Positions 54,032-63,449 are shown, counted from the stretch's first letter. The stretch is 64,000 bases of DNA from Exiguobacterium sp. Helios (GCF_014524545.1 NZ_CP053557.1:2753501-2817500), one strand, 5' to 3'. Numbers and translations are program-made. The notes: a model not told the origin generated them from the letters alone.

Positions 54032-54601
54032 TCAAGGTGTCCCCGGCTCCAAGTGCCCTTTAATCATTTCTTCCGCCAATACTTTCACGTCCTCGACATC
54101 CCGCATTTCCGTAAACGGATGTCCCCAGACATCAAGCCATTCGATTTCTTCAATCGGCTGGGTCCGGAAACGTTTTCCGGTCGGCTCAAATGATCCGGCT
54201 GCCGTCGATTCGAAGGCGGCATACTTCAACAGCCATGGTTTATCGAGCAACAGTTTTGCCGTCTGTTTCGGGTTTTTGAACATGACGTCTCCGACCAGGA
54301 CGACCGGATCAAACCGTTCGTGGAGCGGATGCGTGTATTGAACGGACACAATCAGCGCATGATTCGAGACTTTTTCATTTTGACGTGTGTAAGACCGGGT
54401 CAAAAAATGCGGAACCAGTGACTCCGCGCTGTCTTTCGTCTGATGAATGCTGATGCCGTGTTCCGTTTGGACGACATCCGGTAAAATCGGTTCGTACCCC
54501 CGATTGGCGAGTTGTTGATCGAGCTCCTTGAATAACAATAATGTATGTTCGACGAGTGCCCGGACTTGTCGAAATGACAGTTGAATCGACTGATTGATCA
54601 T
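54032..54601 (-). CDS. Hypothetical protein of 189 residues
   Basis: I do not recognise a family. The protein is soluble, without signal peptide or membrane segment. The N-terminus is helical (FRQVRALVEHTLLLFKELDQQLANRG); a mixed strand region contains ALIVSVQYTHPLHERFDPVVLVGDVMF, and the acidic C-terminus contains IEEIEWLDVWGHPFTEMRDVEDVKVLAEEMIKG. Codon use matches its neighbours. The ATG at 54601 follows GGCAGGTCACCACC. The upstream glycerate kinase gene is on the same strand, 104 bases away; cotranscription is possible but there is an AAGCGC/GCGCTT hairpin in between. Confidence 0.65.
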   Translation of the reverse strand: MINQSIQLSFRQVRALVEHTLLLFKELDQQLANRGYEPILPDVVQTEHGISIHQTKDSAESLVPHFLTRSYTRQNEKVSNHALIVSVQYTHPLHERFDPVVLVGDVMFKNPKQTAKLLLDKPWLLKYAAFESTAAGSFEPTGKRFRTQPIEEIEWLDVWGHPFTEMRDVEDVKVLAEEMIKGHLEPGTP

Positions 54602-54705
54602 GGTGGTGACCTGCCTTCCAATTGATAGAGTAGTATAGTTTCTTTTACCCTAAGCGCCAGCGCTTCATTCCTTTTCCAGTCAACCATTTCCCTAAATTAG
54701 AAAAG

Positions 54706-55773
54706 TCATTTCAGGTTTAAACGCCGGACGATTTGTTCTGCCCGTCGCGCCAACCGTTGTTTCGTGATGAATGGATCGAGTGTCTTCCCTTCACCCGGAT
54801 CATGAATTGCTTCGCAGATCCACGCCTGTTCCAATCGTTCCGTGACTTCTCCTGCCAGGACGATACAAGGAACATCCGCACGATCAGCTAATGCGCTGAC
54901 TTGTGAAGGAAGCTTTCCCATCGCGGTTTGACGGTCGACCCGTCCTTCCCCTGTCCAGACATAAGCGGCTCGTTCGATTCGTCCCTGCGCATGAATCATC
55001 CGGAGGACAAACGATGCTCCGGATTCGATTGAAGCGCCGAGCGCATATGCCGCTCCACCAAGTCCTCCGGCAGCCCCTGCCCCTTTGATATGGTCGATGT
55101 GAAGTTGGCTTCCAATCTCTTTTAACCGGTCATCGAGTAAATTGATGTCGGATGTGATCAGTCCTTTTTGAGGTCCGAAGACGTAAGCAGCTCCTTGTTC
55201 GCCGGCATACGAAGCCGTAACGTCGGCCAATACGTGTAAGGAACCGGACCTTGCCGGCAAACGGATTTGTTTCGTTTCCATCAACGGATTCGTTTGCCAT
55301 GGAATCGGCGCACCGGTTTGTGTCAGCAAGTCAGCCCCCAGTTCCGCCAAAAAACCAAGTCCGCCATCGGTCGTCGCCGTACCGCCCAAGGCAAGAAAGA
55401 CATCCGATACACCAGTCGCCAAAATCTGCCGGACGAGACGCCCGACTCCTCGTGTATGAACTGAAAACGCATCATCCTCCGGACGTTTCAAATGCAACCC
55501 ACAGATTGTCGCCACCTCAATCACGGCAATCCGGTCTTTTTGAGCATAGGACATTTCAATCGGCCGACCGGCTAAATCGATTGTCGGAGCAACGATTTTC
55601 TCAAATCCGTTGGCGGATAACACGTCAATCGTACCTTCTCCACCGTCCGCGACAGGGCTCCAATCAATCGTCGCGTCAGGATCGGCGTGTAAAATACCCC
55701 GTTCGATGGCATGTGCTGCATCCGACGAGCTGATGCAGCCTTTGAAGCTGTCGATACAGATGAAATGATGCAT
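54706..55773 (-). CDS. glxK: Glycerate kinase
   Basis: Phosphorylates D-glycerate, feeding it into glycolysis. The 355-residue protein belongs to the GlxK/GarK family (glycerate kinase type 1): DSFKGCISSSDAAHAIERG at the N-terminus, PVADGGEGTIDVL, LALGGTATTDGGLGFLAELG and the late WTGEGRVDRQTAMGKLP, all family blocks. The ATG at 55773 follows TACAGGAGGCAATCAAG. Divergent from the teichoic-acid-type gene. Confidence 0.93.
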   Translation of the reverse strand: MHHFICIDSFKGCISSSDAAHAIERGILHADPDATIDWSPVADGGEGTIDVLSANGFEKIVAPTIDLAGRPIEMSYAQKDRIAVIEVATICGLHLKRPEDDAFSVHTRGVGRLVRQILATGVSDVFLALGGTATTDGGLGFLAELGADLLTQTGAPIPWQTNPLMETKQIRLPARSGSLHVLADVTASYAGEQGAAYVFGPQKGLITSDINLLDDRLKEIGSQLHIDHIKGAGAAGGLGGAAYALGASIESGASFVLRMIHAQGRIERAAYVWTGEGRVDRQTAMGKLPSQVSALADRADVPCIVLAGEVTERLEQAWICEAIHDPGEGKTLDPFITKQRLARRAEQIVRRLNLK

Positions 55774-55803
55774 CTTGATTGCCTCCTGTAACTTGTCTTT
55801 ATT

Positions 55804-55832
55804 TTGACCATCTAAAAAAAGTAAAATATGAT
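55804..55832 (+). promoter_or_regulatory. Promoter of the CDP-glycerol transferase gene
   Basis: TTGACC (55804-55809) and TATGAT (55827-55832) spaced by 17 bases. Confidence 0.6.
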
Positions 55833-55859
55833 ATGATAATTGTCATGCACACGACACGT

Positions 55860-55896
55860 TCTGTTTGTTTTCGCCGTCGAAAACAGACGATTTTTT
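55860..55896 (+). terminator. Leader hairpin with T run (candidate attenuator)
   Basis: GTTTTCG (55867-55873) / CGAAAAC (55878-55884), or alternatively TCTGTTT (55860-55866) / AAACAGA (55881-55887), followed by six T (55891-55896). It lies between the promoter and the ribosome site of the gene at 55915, so it would act on transcripts that have just started. Confidence 0.55.
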
Positions 55897-55914
55897 ATGA
55901 GGAGGTTCTACCCC

Positions 55915-58900
55915 GTGAGTCTTTCCAAGACATTATTACGGATGGCACGATTCGGAAAAACGATTTTGCCAGCACCGAAAAAAAACAGTCCAAAACGATC
56001 GAATTTCAAACAATTCCTGCAACTGGATTCCACATTCCAAGAACAGACCCTTTCAGGAAAACTTTCTGATACTACAGTGACGGTCGAAGCCTTACTTGTT
56101 CGCGATCGTCTTTTAAACGAAGTAATCGCCTTACCTAACACGCACAGCTCAGGAGGACATCAGTTTTCCTTTTCGTTGACGCATGACATACTTCCTGCCC
56201 TCGTCAATCGTGTCCTCGAAAATCAGGAACTGACCGAGCAGGAACAGCCGTTGCTTTTGAAAGAGGCTGAAGACACGTTAGAAAGCTTAGAGACAGATGC
56301 TTCTGGCGACACGACTGAAGAGGAGACAGAACTCCCTTCCGGACGTTTCTCGCTCTGGCTCAAATTCTCGAAAAGCGTCACTGATTTCCAACCTGCGACG
56401 CTCGAGAAATGGGAAACAAACGGCTTACCGAGTCACGCCACGATTATTGATGATCTCTTCACACGTGAAATCATTCTCGGCCGGTTCTTGGAGACCCGGA
56501 TCGCCGCGCCATTAAAACCACTGCTTGATGCGGACTTCCAACATGTTGCCCACCTGTATACGGATTTAAAAGGGAATCTTCGCCTGTTATTAAATAAGGA
56601 ACCAAAGGTCAAACCGAAGATGCAGATTGATGCGATTGATTCTCCAGTCGCCGATCAAACGGAAATCAAAGGGAAAATCTTTACCCGGCATGCTTTCATC
56701 CGAAAAGGAACGTTACAACTCGTGCACCGCGAGACGGGTGAGCAAATCCCGGTCCCGATTGATTGGGTATACGATAACGCCCGGAGTGCCGAAAAATTTG
56801 GTCTCTACCGGTATACGTACCGGACAGTCATCAATTGGACACGTCTGCATCAGGAGCATCAACTTTTACAAGAAGGCATTTATGATGCTTTCGTTGCTCT
56901 GGACTATTACCACCGTTCTGCCCCAACGTTGCTTCGCCTTGGACGGGCACGTTATATCACCCGTCAATTGACCCCCGAAACACGGGGGCAAGGAGATGCG
57001 ACGACGATGCATATCATCCCGTACTTTACGGTCGGACACCGGAATCTGTCGTTCGAAATGACGGAATTTACGAATGACAACTATGCCTATTTGAATCATA
57101 TGATGAAGTTTGCTCCGCTCTATCGACTGTTTGCCGAAAAGAATACATGGCTCGTCGGCGAACGTCCTTACAAAGCACAAGACAACGGTTATCATTTCTT
57201 TAAATACATGCGCGAGACGTATCCCGATCGTCCTGTCTATTACGTGATTGATCCTGAGTCCAATGAATATTCGCAAGTCGAACAGCTAGGACATGCGTTA
57301 CCGTTCAAGTCAAAGGAACATATTTATCATTCACTGATGTCGAAAAAAGTCATCGGGACGCATCATGCTGAATATCTTTATCCGCTCCGGTCGGAAGCCT
57401 TCAAACGGAAGATGAAAGCTGATCGTGTCTTTATCCAGCACGGTGTCCTTGGGACGAAAAACATGGACGACCAGTACGGCAAATTCGCACCGGCGTTCGA
57501 TACGGATTTATTCCTTGTCAGTTCAGAACGGGAAAAACGTCTTGTGACTCAGGACATGGGGTATCCGGAACGGGAAGTCCGGATTACCGGTCTGTCCCGC
57601 TTCGATGCTTTGCTTGCAAAAGATGTCGAAGTCAAACGACAAATGTTGATCATCCCGACATGGCGTTCTTGGTTACAGACACCGCTTCAATTCTTTGAAT
57701 CCGAGTATTATCAACAATATCAGACGTTGCTGACAAGTGAACGATTACACCGATTCGCGGACGAACATCAGCTCGAAATCGTCTTTTGCCTGCATCCGAA
57801 CATGCAACAATATACGAGTCACTTCGAAGACTTGCCGATCACGGTCATCCATCAGGGTGAACGGGACGTACAAGGATTAATGAAGGAAAGTCTGCTCCTT
57901 GTGACCGATTATTCGAGTGTCGCGTTCGACTTTAGTTTCTTGAATCGTCCGGTTCACTATTTCCAATTTGACCCGGTCCGGTTCATCGGACCAAAGGGTT
58001 CTTATCTGGATCTGGAACAGGAATTACCGGGACCGATCTCATCGACACTCGATGAGTTGTTTGATGATCTCGACGCGACGGCTGCCCGTTCGTTCGCGAT
58101 GGCGCCGGAATATCAGGCACGTGCTGCAGCCTTCTTGCAACCCGTCGAGTCTTCGTATTCGGAGAAAATTCTTCAAACAATCGTCGATTTTAAGAAGGAA
58201 CGGAATTGGATCGAACAAATCCAGACGGCGGAAGCCGCCAATATTCTCTTCCGTCTGTATCGCCGAAGCCGGTTCTACTTCCCTTCAATGAAACTGGCCT
58301 ATCGTTTAATGCAACGGTTGCCGGTCGACCCGAAACTTGTCGTGTTTGAAAGTGGACTCGGTAAACAGTATTCCGACAGCCCGCGTTATATCTATGAAGA
58401 ATTAAAACGACGTGATCTCGATTATAAAGTCGTCTGGGTCTACCATAAGCGTCTGTATCTCGGGGATCCGAATGCCAAAGTCATCAAACGTCTGTCACCT
58501 GCTTACTTCTATTACCTGGCAACGGCGAAGTTCTGGGTCAACAACCAGAACTTCCCGCATTACTTCACACGCCGGAAAGAGACGACCTATATTCAGACGT
58601 GGCACGGCACACCGCTCAAGAAGATGTTGTTCGATTTGGACGAGATTCACGGACGGGACGAGGGATACATCGACCGGGTCACGAACTCGATCAAGCAGTG
58701 GAGCGTCTTGTTGTCTCCGAGTGCTTATGCCTCGACGATTTTCAAAAGTGCCTTCCGGTATGATGGACCGATTTTTGAATCCGGTTATCCGCGCAATGAC
58801 TTGTTCTTCTCGAACAATCAGCCGAAGACAATCGAAAGCATCCGGACGAAACTCCAATTGTCAGATGATAAGAAAGTCATTTTATATGCTCCGACTTTCC

Positions 58901-59460
58901 GCGATCATCAGTCGCTCGGAAACGGAAAGTTCTTCTTTGACTATCCGTTCGATTTCAACCGCGTCGCTGAAGCGCTCGGAGACGAGTACGTCTTCTTAAT
59001 CCGGACCCATGTCCTTGTGACGAAGAAACCGCGGATTCCTGCCGAACACCGGGAACGTTTCATCGATGTCACGAGTTATCCGGATATTCAGGAACTCTAT
59101 TTGATCACGGATTTATTGATTACCGACTATTCGTCCGTCTTCTTTGATTTCGCGAATATGAACCGGCCGATGTTCTTTTATGCTTACGATCTTGATTTAT
59201 ACCGCGATACGTTACGCGGTTTCTATCTTGATTACTACAAAGACTTACCGGGACCGATTCTTGAGACCGAAGATGCCTTTATTGAGGCCTTGGCGAATAT
59301 CCCGCAATTGACGAACGACTACCAGTCGCGACTCGATTCCTTCCGGGAAGCGTATTGTGCGATGGAAGATGGTTCGGCGGCTTCACGTGTCGTCGACAGC
59401 TATTTTGCGAAAGACACACTCGAGTTAACCGAGCAATCGGACGGCAGTTATTCCGTCTAA
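55915..59460 (+). CDS. CDP-glycerol glycerophosphotransferase with two catalytic domains (TagF-like)
   Basis: An 1181-residue wall-polymer enzyme. The N-terminal 400 residues are of mixed character. Residues about 410-690 form one CDP-glycerol glycerophosphotransferase domain (NTWLVGERPYKAQDNGYHFF, IQHGVLGTK near 507, TDYSSVAFDFSFLNRP near 664). Residues about 790-1150 form a second copy (TWHGTPLKKM near 895, ESGYPRNDLF, LYAPTFRD, TDYSSVFFDFANMNRP near 1072). The His in each H-G motif and the SSV...D motif are retained, so both may be active. It should add glycerol-phosphate units to teichoic acid on the cytoplasmic face. GTG at 55915 follows AGGAGGTTCTACCCC; an upstream in-frame ATG overlaps the ribosome site. 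Confidence 0.88.
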   Translation: MSLSKTLLRMARFGKTILPAPKKNSPKRSNFKQFLQLDSTFQEQTLSGKLSDTTVTVEALLVRDRLLNEVIALPNTHSSGGHQFSFSLTHDILPALVNRVLENQELTEQEQPLLLKEAEDTLESLETDASGDTTEEETELPSGRFSLWLKFSKSVTDFQPATLEKWETNGLPSHATIIDDLFTREIILGRFLETRIAAPLKPLLDADFQHVAHLYTDLKGNLRLLLNKEPKVKPKMQIDAIDSPVADQTEIKGKIFTRHAFIRKGTLQLVHRETGEQIPVPIDWVYDNARSAEKFGLYRYTYRTVINWTRLHQEHQLLQEGIYDAFVALDYYHRSAPTLLRLGRARYITRQLTPETRGQGDATTMHIIPYFTVGHRNLSFEMTEFTNDNYAYLNHMMKFAPLYRLFAEKNTWLVGERPYKAQDNGYHFFKYMRETYPDRPVYYVIDPESNEYSQVEQLGHALPFKSKEHIYHSLMSKKVIGTHHAEYLYPLRSEAFKRKMKADRVFIQHGVLGTKNMDDQYGKFAPAFDTDLFLVSSEREKRLVTQDMGYPEREVRITGLSRFDALLAKDVEVKRQMLIIPTWRSWLQTPLQFFESEYYQQYQTLLTSERLHRFADEHQLEIVFCLHPNMQQYTSHFEDLPITVIHQGERDVQGLMKESLLLVTDYSSVAFDFSFLNRPVHYFQFDPVRFIGPKGSYLDLEQELPGPISSTLDELFDDLDATAARSFAMAPEYQARAAAFLQPVESSYSEKILQTIVDFKKERNWIEQIQTAEAANILFRLYRRSRFYFPSMKLAYRLMQRLPVDPKLVVFESGLGKQYSDSPRYIYEELKRRDLDYKVVWVYHKRLYLGDPNAKVIKRLSPAYFYYLATAKFWVNNQNFPHYFTRRKETTYIQTWHGTPLKKMLFDLDEIHGRDEGYIDRVTNSIKQWSVLLSPSAYASTIFKSAFRYDGPIFESGYPRNDLFFSNNQPKTIESIRTKLQLSDDKKVILYAPTFRDHQSLGNGKFFFDYPFDFNRVAEALGDEYVFLIRTHVLVTKKPRIPAEHRERFIDVTSYPDIQELYLITDLLITDYSSVFFDFANMNRPMFFYAYDLDLYRDTLRGFYLDYYKDLPGPILETEDAFIEALANIPQLTNDYQSRLDSFREAYCAMEDGSAASRVVDSYFAKDTLELTEQSDGSYSV

Positions 59461-59482
59461 GAACATGAAAGTTTCATATGAG

Positions 59483-59521
59483 AAAGGATTCTTTCCACAC
59501 CCGTGGAAAGAATCCTTTTTT
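59483..59521 (+). terminator. Intrinsic terminator after the CDP-glycerol transferase gene
   Basis: 16-base perfect stem AAAGGATTCTTTCCAC / GTGGAAAGAATCCTTT with T run. Confidence 0.92.
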
Positions 59522-59561
59522 CTGTTCAGCCGAACAACTACCGCCTTCAGCCAATTGCTTT

Positions 59562-59590
59562 TTGATTTGATTTCCAATTAATGTTATTCT
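59562..59590 (+). promoter_or_regulatory. Promoter of the zinc-ribbon/lipoprotein pair
   Basis: TTGATT (59562-59567) and TATTCT (59585-59590), 17-base spacer. Confidence 0.5.
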
Positions 59591-59659
59591 AAATTAGAAT
59601 TTCAAAAATATTATTCGACACAAAAAATATTATGTCATTTTACTTAGGAGGGATGGTTC

Positions 59660-60349
59660 ATGGAACGTTGTTCACTTTGCGGAACACCATTGGAAACAGA
59701 AGCGACAGCATGTTCCTACTGCAAACATCCTGTCCTCAAAAAACAACGCTTCGATGAGGAATTACCGGTCACGCCGGTCAAATCCAGCCGTCACATCTTA
59801 TCTTTCATTATCGTTTTCGCGTTAGCGGTTGGATCGATCGGGACATGGTATGCCTTGACGCAAACCGACTCAGCCCGCACGACGCTGGCGGCGCCCGTTC
59901 AAGCCTTACCTTTGTCGGATTGGTCCGATGAGACATCCGCCTACAATCAAACCTATTCGTCGGAAAACCCTCCGGCCTCTTACGATATCTTGAAGTTCGT
60001 CCGTCAATATACACAAACGGTTCCGGAAACGGCCAATTATTCAAAAGCGACGGATACACTGGAAACGTTCTCCGCCATCCAGTTCGCGACCTTGGATGCC
60101 TTTCAGTCAGAAGTCGGGGCGTTACGGACGATCCATGCCGCTTCCGACAGTCCGATTCCACCGCGCCTCCAGACAGTTGACTTTAAGGGGTTCGTCTCAA
60201 AAGGAGATTCCTATCAGGTAAGGACGATTGAAACGTATCAACTTCCTGCCGGTCATCAGCTCGTCACGTACGTTGTCCGTTACAGTGTTCGGTTACATAC
60301 GGATCACCTGCAGATCACGCACATCGTCCGGACGGAGGTGCCCGCATGA
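59660..60349 (+). CDS. Zinc-ribbon membrane protein of unknown function
   Basis: A 229-residue protein with an N-terminal zinc ribbon (Cys4-x2-Cys7 and Cys18-x2-Cys21), one membrane segment at about residues 45-66 and an extracytoplasmic part (70-229). This topology, a cytoplasmic zinc ribbon and an outside domain, is shared with TcaA/YvbJ-type proteins of Firmicutes, but sequence identity to those is not evident. The ATG at 59660 follows AGGAGGGATGGTTC. It overlaps the next lipoprotein gene by ATGA, so the two are made together and probably act together at the membrane. Confidence 0.7.
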   Translation: MERCSLCGTPLETEATACSYCKHPVLKKQRFDEELPVTPVKSSRHILSFIIVFALAVGSIGTWYALTQTDSARTTLAAPVQALPLSDWSDETSAYNQTYSSENPPASYDILKFVRQYTQTVPETANYSKATDTLETFSAIQFATLDAFQSEVGALRTIHAASDSPIPPRLQTVDFKGFVSKGDSYQVRTIETYQLPAGHQLVTYVVRYSVRLHTDHLQITHIVRTEVPA

Positions 60350-60978
60350 GAGTGTTCGCCATACTTCTTTTATGCAGTCTGCTGATGGGGTGTTCCCAGG
60401 AGCCGTCACGTATCCAGGACGAACTGGACATGGGACAATATACGAAAGCCGTCGATCAATCGACCCGTCAGGACCCGATGGATGAAGCAGCTCAGTTGAT
60501 GGTTCGCTTGGAAACGCAATTTGCGAGTTACCATTTTCATGACGCCGTCACTACTGCCCGAAAGATTGAACAGTTGCCGTTAACACAAGATAATTCGGTT
60601 CGCTTGCAGGCAAAGTCGATTCAACTCAGTGCCGAAGCGATGATCGAGCGCTTAAAACAAGCAGCGGGTACTTATCAAATCGAGCGCAGTATTCTCGATG
60701 ACGGGCTGCAAGAACAATCCTTCCCTGCCACAGGTCAAGTGAAAGTATCATTCGGTAAACCACACACGTTGCTGGCAACGATCCAGTATCAACAGTTCGG
60801 AACGACTGATGCAACCCGGAGTGATACAGAGACAGTCCGCTTCGAACCGGATTTATCGGCCCGCCTCGCCCAATCCGAAGGGCTCGTCAGTTATGTCTTC
60901 AGCCGGGCAGGTCTTACCGTCACCTTCGAAGGTACGGGCGGGAAACGAATCTATCAATTAAAAAAAGCTGATCAGTAA
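60346..60978 (+). CDS. Lipoprotein partner of the zinc-ribbon protein
   Basis: A 210-residue lipoprotein: signal MRVFAILLLCSLLMGC with lipobox LMGC (Cys16). The mature part starts with a helical region (about 20-100; QDELDMGQYTKAVDQSTRQD looks like a short tetratricopeptide-like unit) and ends in a beta-rich domain (110-205). No family recognised. ATG overlaps the upstream stop by 4 bases. A bidirectional terminator follows. Confidence 0.7.
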   Translation: MRVFAILLLCSLLMGCSQEPSRIQDELDMGQYTKAVDQSTRQDPMDEAAQLMVRLETQFASYHFHDAVTTARKIEQLPLTQDNSVRLQAKSIQLSAEAMIERLKQAAGTYQIERSILDDGLQEQSFPATGQVKVSFGKPHTLLATIQYQQFGTTDATRSDTETVRFEPDLSARLAQSEGLVSYVFSRAGLTVTFEGTGGKRIYQLKKADQ

Positions 60979-60981
60979 ACG

Positions 60982-61031
60982 AAAAAAACGAACGCCGTCT
61001 CTTGATGATTCAAGAGGCAGCGTTCGTTTTT
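60982..61031. terminator. Bidirectional terminator
   Basis: AACGAACGC (60987-60995) / GCGTTCGTT (61020-61028) with an inner CTCTT/AAGAG stem and T runs on both sides. Confidence 0.88.
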
Positions 61032-61049
61032 ACTTACATAAAAAAAGAA

Positions 61050-61958
61050 TTACAATGCATCCAGTCGACTGACGATTTCCGCACACAGCTCGTGCGTCGC
61101 CAGGCTATCTTTCCCCGTGACAGATGCTGACGGATGTCCGTGGACGGTTTCGATGAACGCATCTACCATCTCAACGAATCCGCGACGGTGAAGCGTCGGC
61201 TCCCAGTTATCGAGCGGAAGACGCAACGTACCGGCTTTCGTCAGCCGTTCCACCGACGTCACATCTGTCGCAATCCGTTTTTCATTTGGTCCCATTACTT
61301 CGACGCGTTCTTCCGTCACGCCGTTGTTCCGGTTCATGATGCCGATCGCCGTGATACCGTTCGATTCGAATTGAATCGTCACGTGATGCAACAACCCATC
61401 GACTTTTTTACCGCGGACTTGCAACTGTTCGATTTCACCTCGTCCCGTCAGGAATCGAAGTGTATCCGCGACATGGACGAAGTCATCAAAAATGAAGGTC
61501 TTCGCATCTTCGATGAAGGATGTCCGGTTTTTTTGCATGACGACCAGATTCGGTTCTTCGACTTCAAGTAAAGTTCGATGTGCTGATGCAAACCGGCGAT
61601 TGAAGCCGGTGATGAAATGCAGTCCTTGTTCTTCCGCCTGTTCTGTTAAGGCCCGGACTTCCGCGACTTCGAGCGAGACCGGTTTATCAATGTAGAGATG
61701 GACACCTGCCGTCAGCAGCTGTTTCGCTTGTTCCGCGTGGGCTTTCGTTGCTGAGTGAATCATCGCGACTTGAATCCCCTCTTTGATCACGTCTTCGAGT
61801 GAAGACAATGTTCCGGCAAACCGGTAAGCGTTCCGTAACCGTTCTGCTTTTTCCTGATCCGTTGAAACAAGATAGACCTCTAAGTCCGTCCGCTCCGCAT
61901 AGACCGGTAAATATGCCTTTTGAGCGATATCGCCTAAACCAATTATTGCAATCTTCAT
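61050..61958 (-). CDS. Gfo/Idh/MocA family oxidoreductase
   Basis: An NAD(P)-dependent oxidoreductase of 302 residues. The N-terminal Rossmann motif reads IIGLGDIAQKAYLP, the family (E)KP motif reads YIDKPVSLE near residue 94, and the D-x3-H catalytic-type motif is DDFVHVADTLRF. Sugar or sugar-derivative substrates are usual for the family; the real one is unknown. It resembles the MviM/YceM-type branch. The ATG at 61958 follows CAAGGAGGAATTTAG. Single gene. Confidence 0.9.
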   Translation of the reverse strand: MKIAIIGLGDIAQKAYLPVYAERTDLEVYLVSTDQEKAERLRNAYRFAGTLSSLEDVIKEGIQVAMIHSATKAHAEQAKQLLTAGVHLYIDKPVSLEVAEVRALTEQAEEQGLHFITGFNRRFASAHRTLLEVEEPNLVVMQKNRTSFIEDAKTFIFDDFVHVADTLRFLTGRGEIEQLQVRGKKVDGLLHHVTIQFESNGITAIGIMNRNNGVTEERVEVMGPNEKRIATDVTSVERLTKAGTLRLPLDNWEPTLHRRGFVEMVDAFIETVHGHPSASVTGKDSLATHELCAEIVSRLDAL

Positions 61959-62117
61959 CTAAATTCCTCCTTGGACACGTCTTTTGCTCTCATACCCTAT
62001 GTTAGCGGTTTTCATACACTTCGTGTAACTAAAGTATTTTTTTAAAAAAGAAGATAATTTCCTTTTTTTGTTTTATGATAAGAACATATTTTGCAAAAGG
62101 AGGGAATGAGTTTTTTT

Positions 62118-63371
62118 ATGAAATCATTATTCAGGATTGGTTTGACGCTCGTCCTACTTATTACGTTATGTCTCCCGGCCGTTCCTGCCCAAGCAGCAAG
62201 CTACCAGGTCATCGTCACGTCGACGATTGGAGCGAACATCCGGTCGAAGCCGAGTACAAGCTCATCTGCAACCATTACCCGTCGTGCTCCGTATAAAGCT
62301 AAATTCACAGCGGTCTCCTATTCGAACGGTTGGTACAAAATCAAAGATGGAAGTGCCTATCGGTATCTGTCGAATCAAGTCGCTAAAAAGGTGACAACAA
62401 GTTCCGTCAAGACATATAAAATCATCATTTACTCGACGGCCGGCGCAAACGTCCGCACGTCACCAAGTACAGCTTCCTCTAAAAATATCAAGCGGCATGC
62501 TACATACAAGTCAAAGTTCAATGCCGTTTCCTATTCGAATGGCTGGTATAAGGTCAAAGGGAAAACGAACTACTATTATGTTTCGAACCAAGTCGCCAGA
62601 AAGCTGACGACGAGCTCTCCTGCTCCAGCGAGCGGCAGTTATCCGGTTGCTTCGATGCGTTATTTCAAGCTTGGATCATCCGGTTATGAACTGACGAAAG
62701 AAAGCTTTGCCCGCCGTTACCCTGCGAGTACGACAAAATTATTGACGGCCCTTGTCGCTTATGACGCGGCTGCAAAAAAGGGGACACTCGATCAGACATT
62801 TACACTGACGTATTCGATGTTGTCTGTTCCTGCCGGCAGCAGCTCCGCTGGTTTCCGATCGGGTGACAAAGTCACGATGCGTCAACTGTTAAACGGGATG
62901 CTGATCCGGTCAGGCAACGATGCCGCGAAAGCCATCGCGGTCCGTACGGGCGGTTCGGAGTCGAACTTCGTTTCCATGATGAACAGCCGAGCGAAAGCAA
63001 TCGGCATGTCGGCCAGTCATTTCATGAATCCACACGGCTTCTATCATCCAAGCCACTATACGACGGCGGCGGATATGCAGAAGCTTGCCAATACCTATGC
63101 CAAGTACAGTTATCTGATGACGGTCAGCGGACGTAAGTCGTTCCAGACGACCGTTAAAGGACCGTATGCCCGGACGTTGACGTGGTATCACACGAACACG
63201 TCACTTCCAGGTGATACGCGTGTCTATGCAAGCAAGACCGGTTACACTCCGGAATCTGCTTATACACGGGTCTTCTTCATTAAAAAAGGTTCAACACGTT
63301 ACGGTCTCGTCACGTTAAAAGGGACCCTTCCTCAAACAGAAACGACGTTACGTTCCGTCCTTAATCGTTAA
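62118..63371 (+). CDS. D-alanyl-D-alanine carboxypeptidase with two SH3-like domains
   Basis: A secreted serine peptidase trimming the terminal D-Ala of peptidoglycan stems. In 417 residues: signal peptide (cleavage AQA-A near residue 26), two SH3-like repeats (about 27-85 and 92-150; both with FxAVSYSNGWYK), and a DacA-type catalytic domain (170-400) with Ser204-x-x-Lys (ASTTK), SGN at 265 and KTG starting at Lys373. The ATG at 62118 has a ribosome site (AAAGGAGGG) spaced 14 bases, a little far. An in-frame ATG at 62106 is too close, so the start is uncertain by four codons. Confidence 0.9.
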   Translation: MKSLFRIGLTLVLLITLCLPAVPAQAASYQVIVTSTIGANIRSKPSTSSSATITRRAPYKAKFTAVSYSNGWYKIKDGSAYRYLSNQVAKKVTTSSVKTYKIIIYSTAGANVRTSPSTASSKNIKRHATYKSKFNAVSYSNGWYKVKGKTNYYYVSNQVARKLTTSSPAPASGSYPVASMRYFKLGSSGYELTKESFARRYPASTTKLLTALVAYDAAAKKGTLDQTFTLTYSMLSVPAGSSSAGFRSGDKVTMRQLLNGMLIRSGNDAAKAIAVRTGGSESNFVSMMNSRAKAIGMSASHFMNPHGFYHPSHYTTAADMQKLANTYAKYSYLMTVSGRKSFQTTVKGPYARTLTWYHTNTSLPGDTRVYASKTGYTPESAYTRVFFIKKGSTRYGLVTLKGTLPQTETTLRSVLNR

Positions 63372-63375
63372 GAAC

Positions 63376-63424
63376 AGACTCTCGGATCCGCTTTCTTCGG
63401 AAAGTGGAATCGCGAGTCTTTTTT
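63376..63424 (+). terminator. Intrinsic terminator after the carboxypeptidase gene
   Basis: AGACTC (63376-63381) / GAGTCT (63414-63419) with inner GCTTTC/GAAAGT pairing around a ttcg loop, then six T. Confidence 0.88.
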
Positions 63425-63449
63425 GTTGATTTTCTCTTAAAAATTTCAC

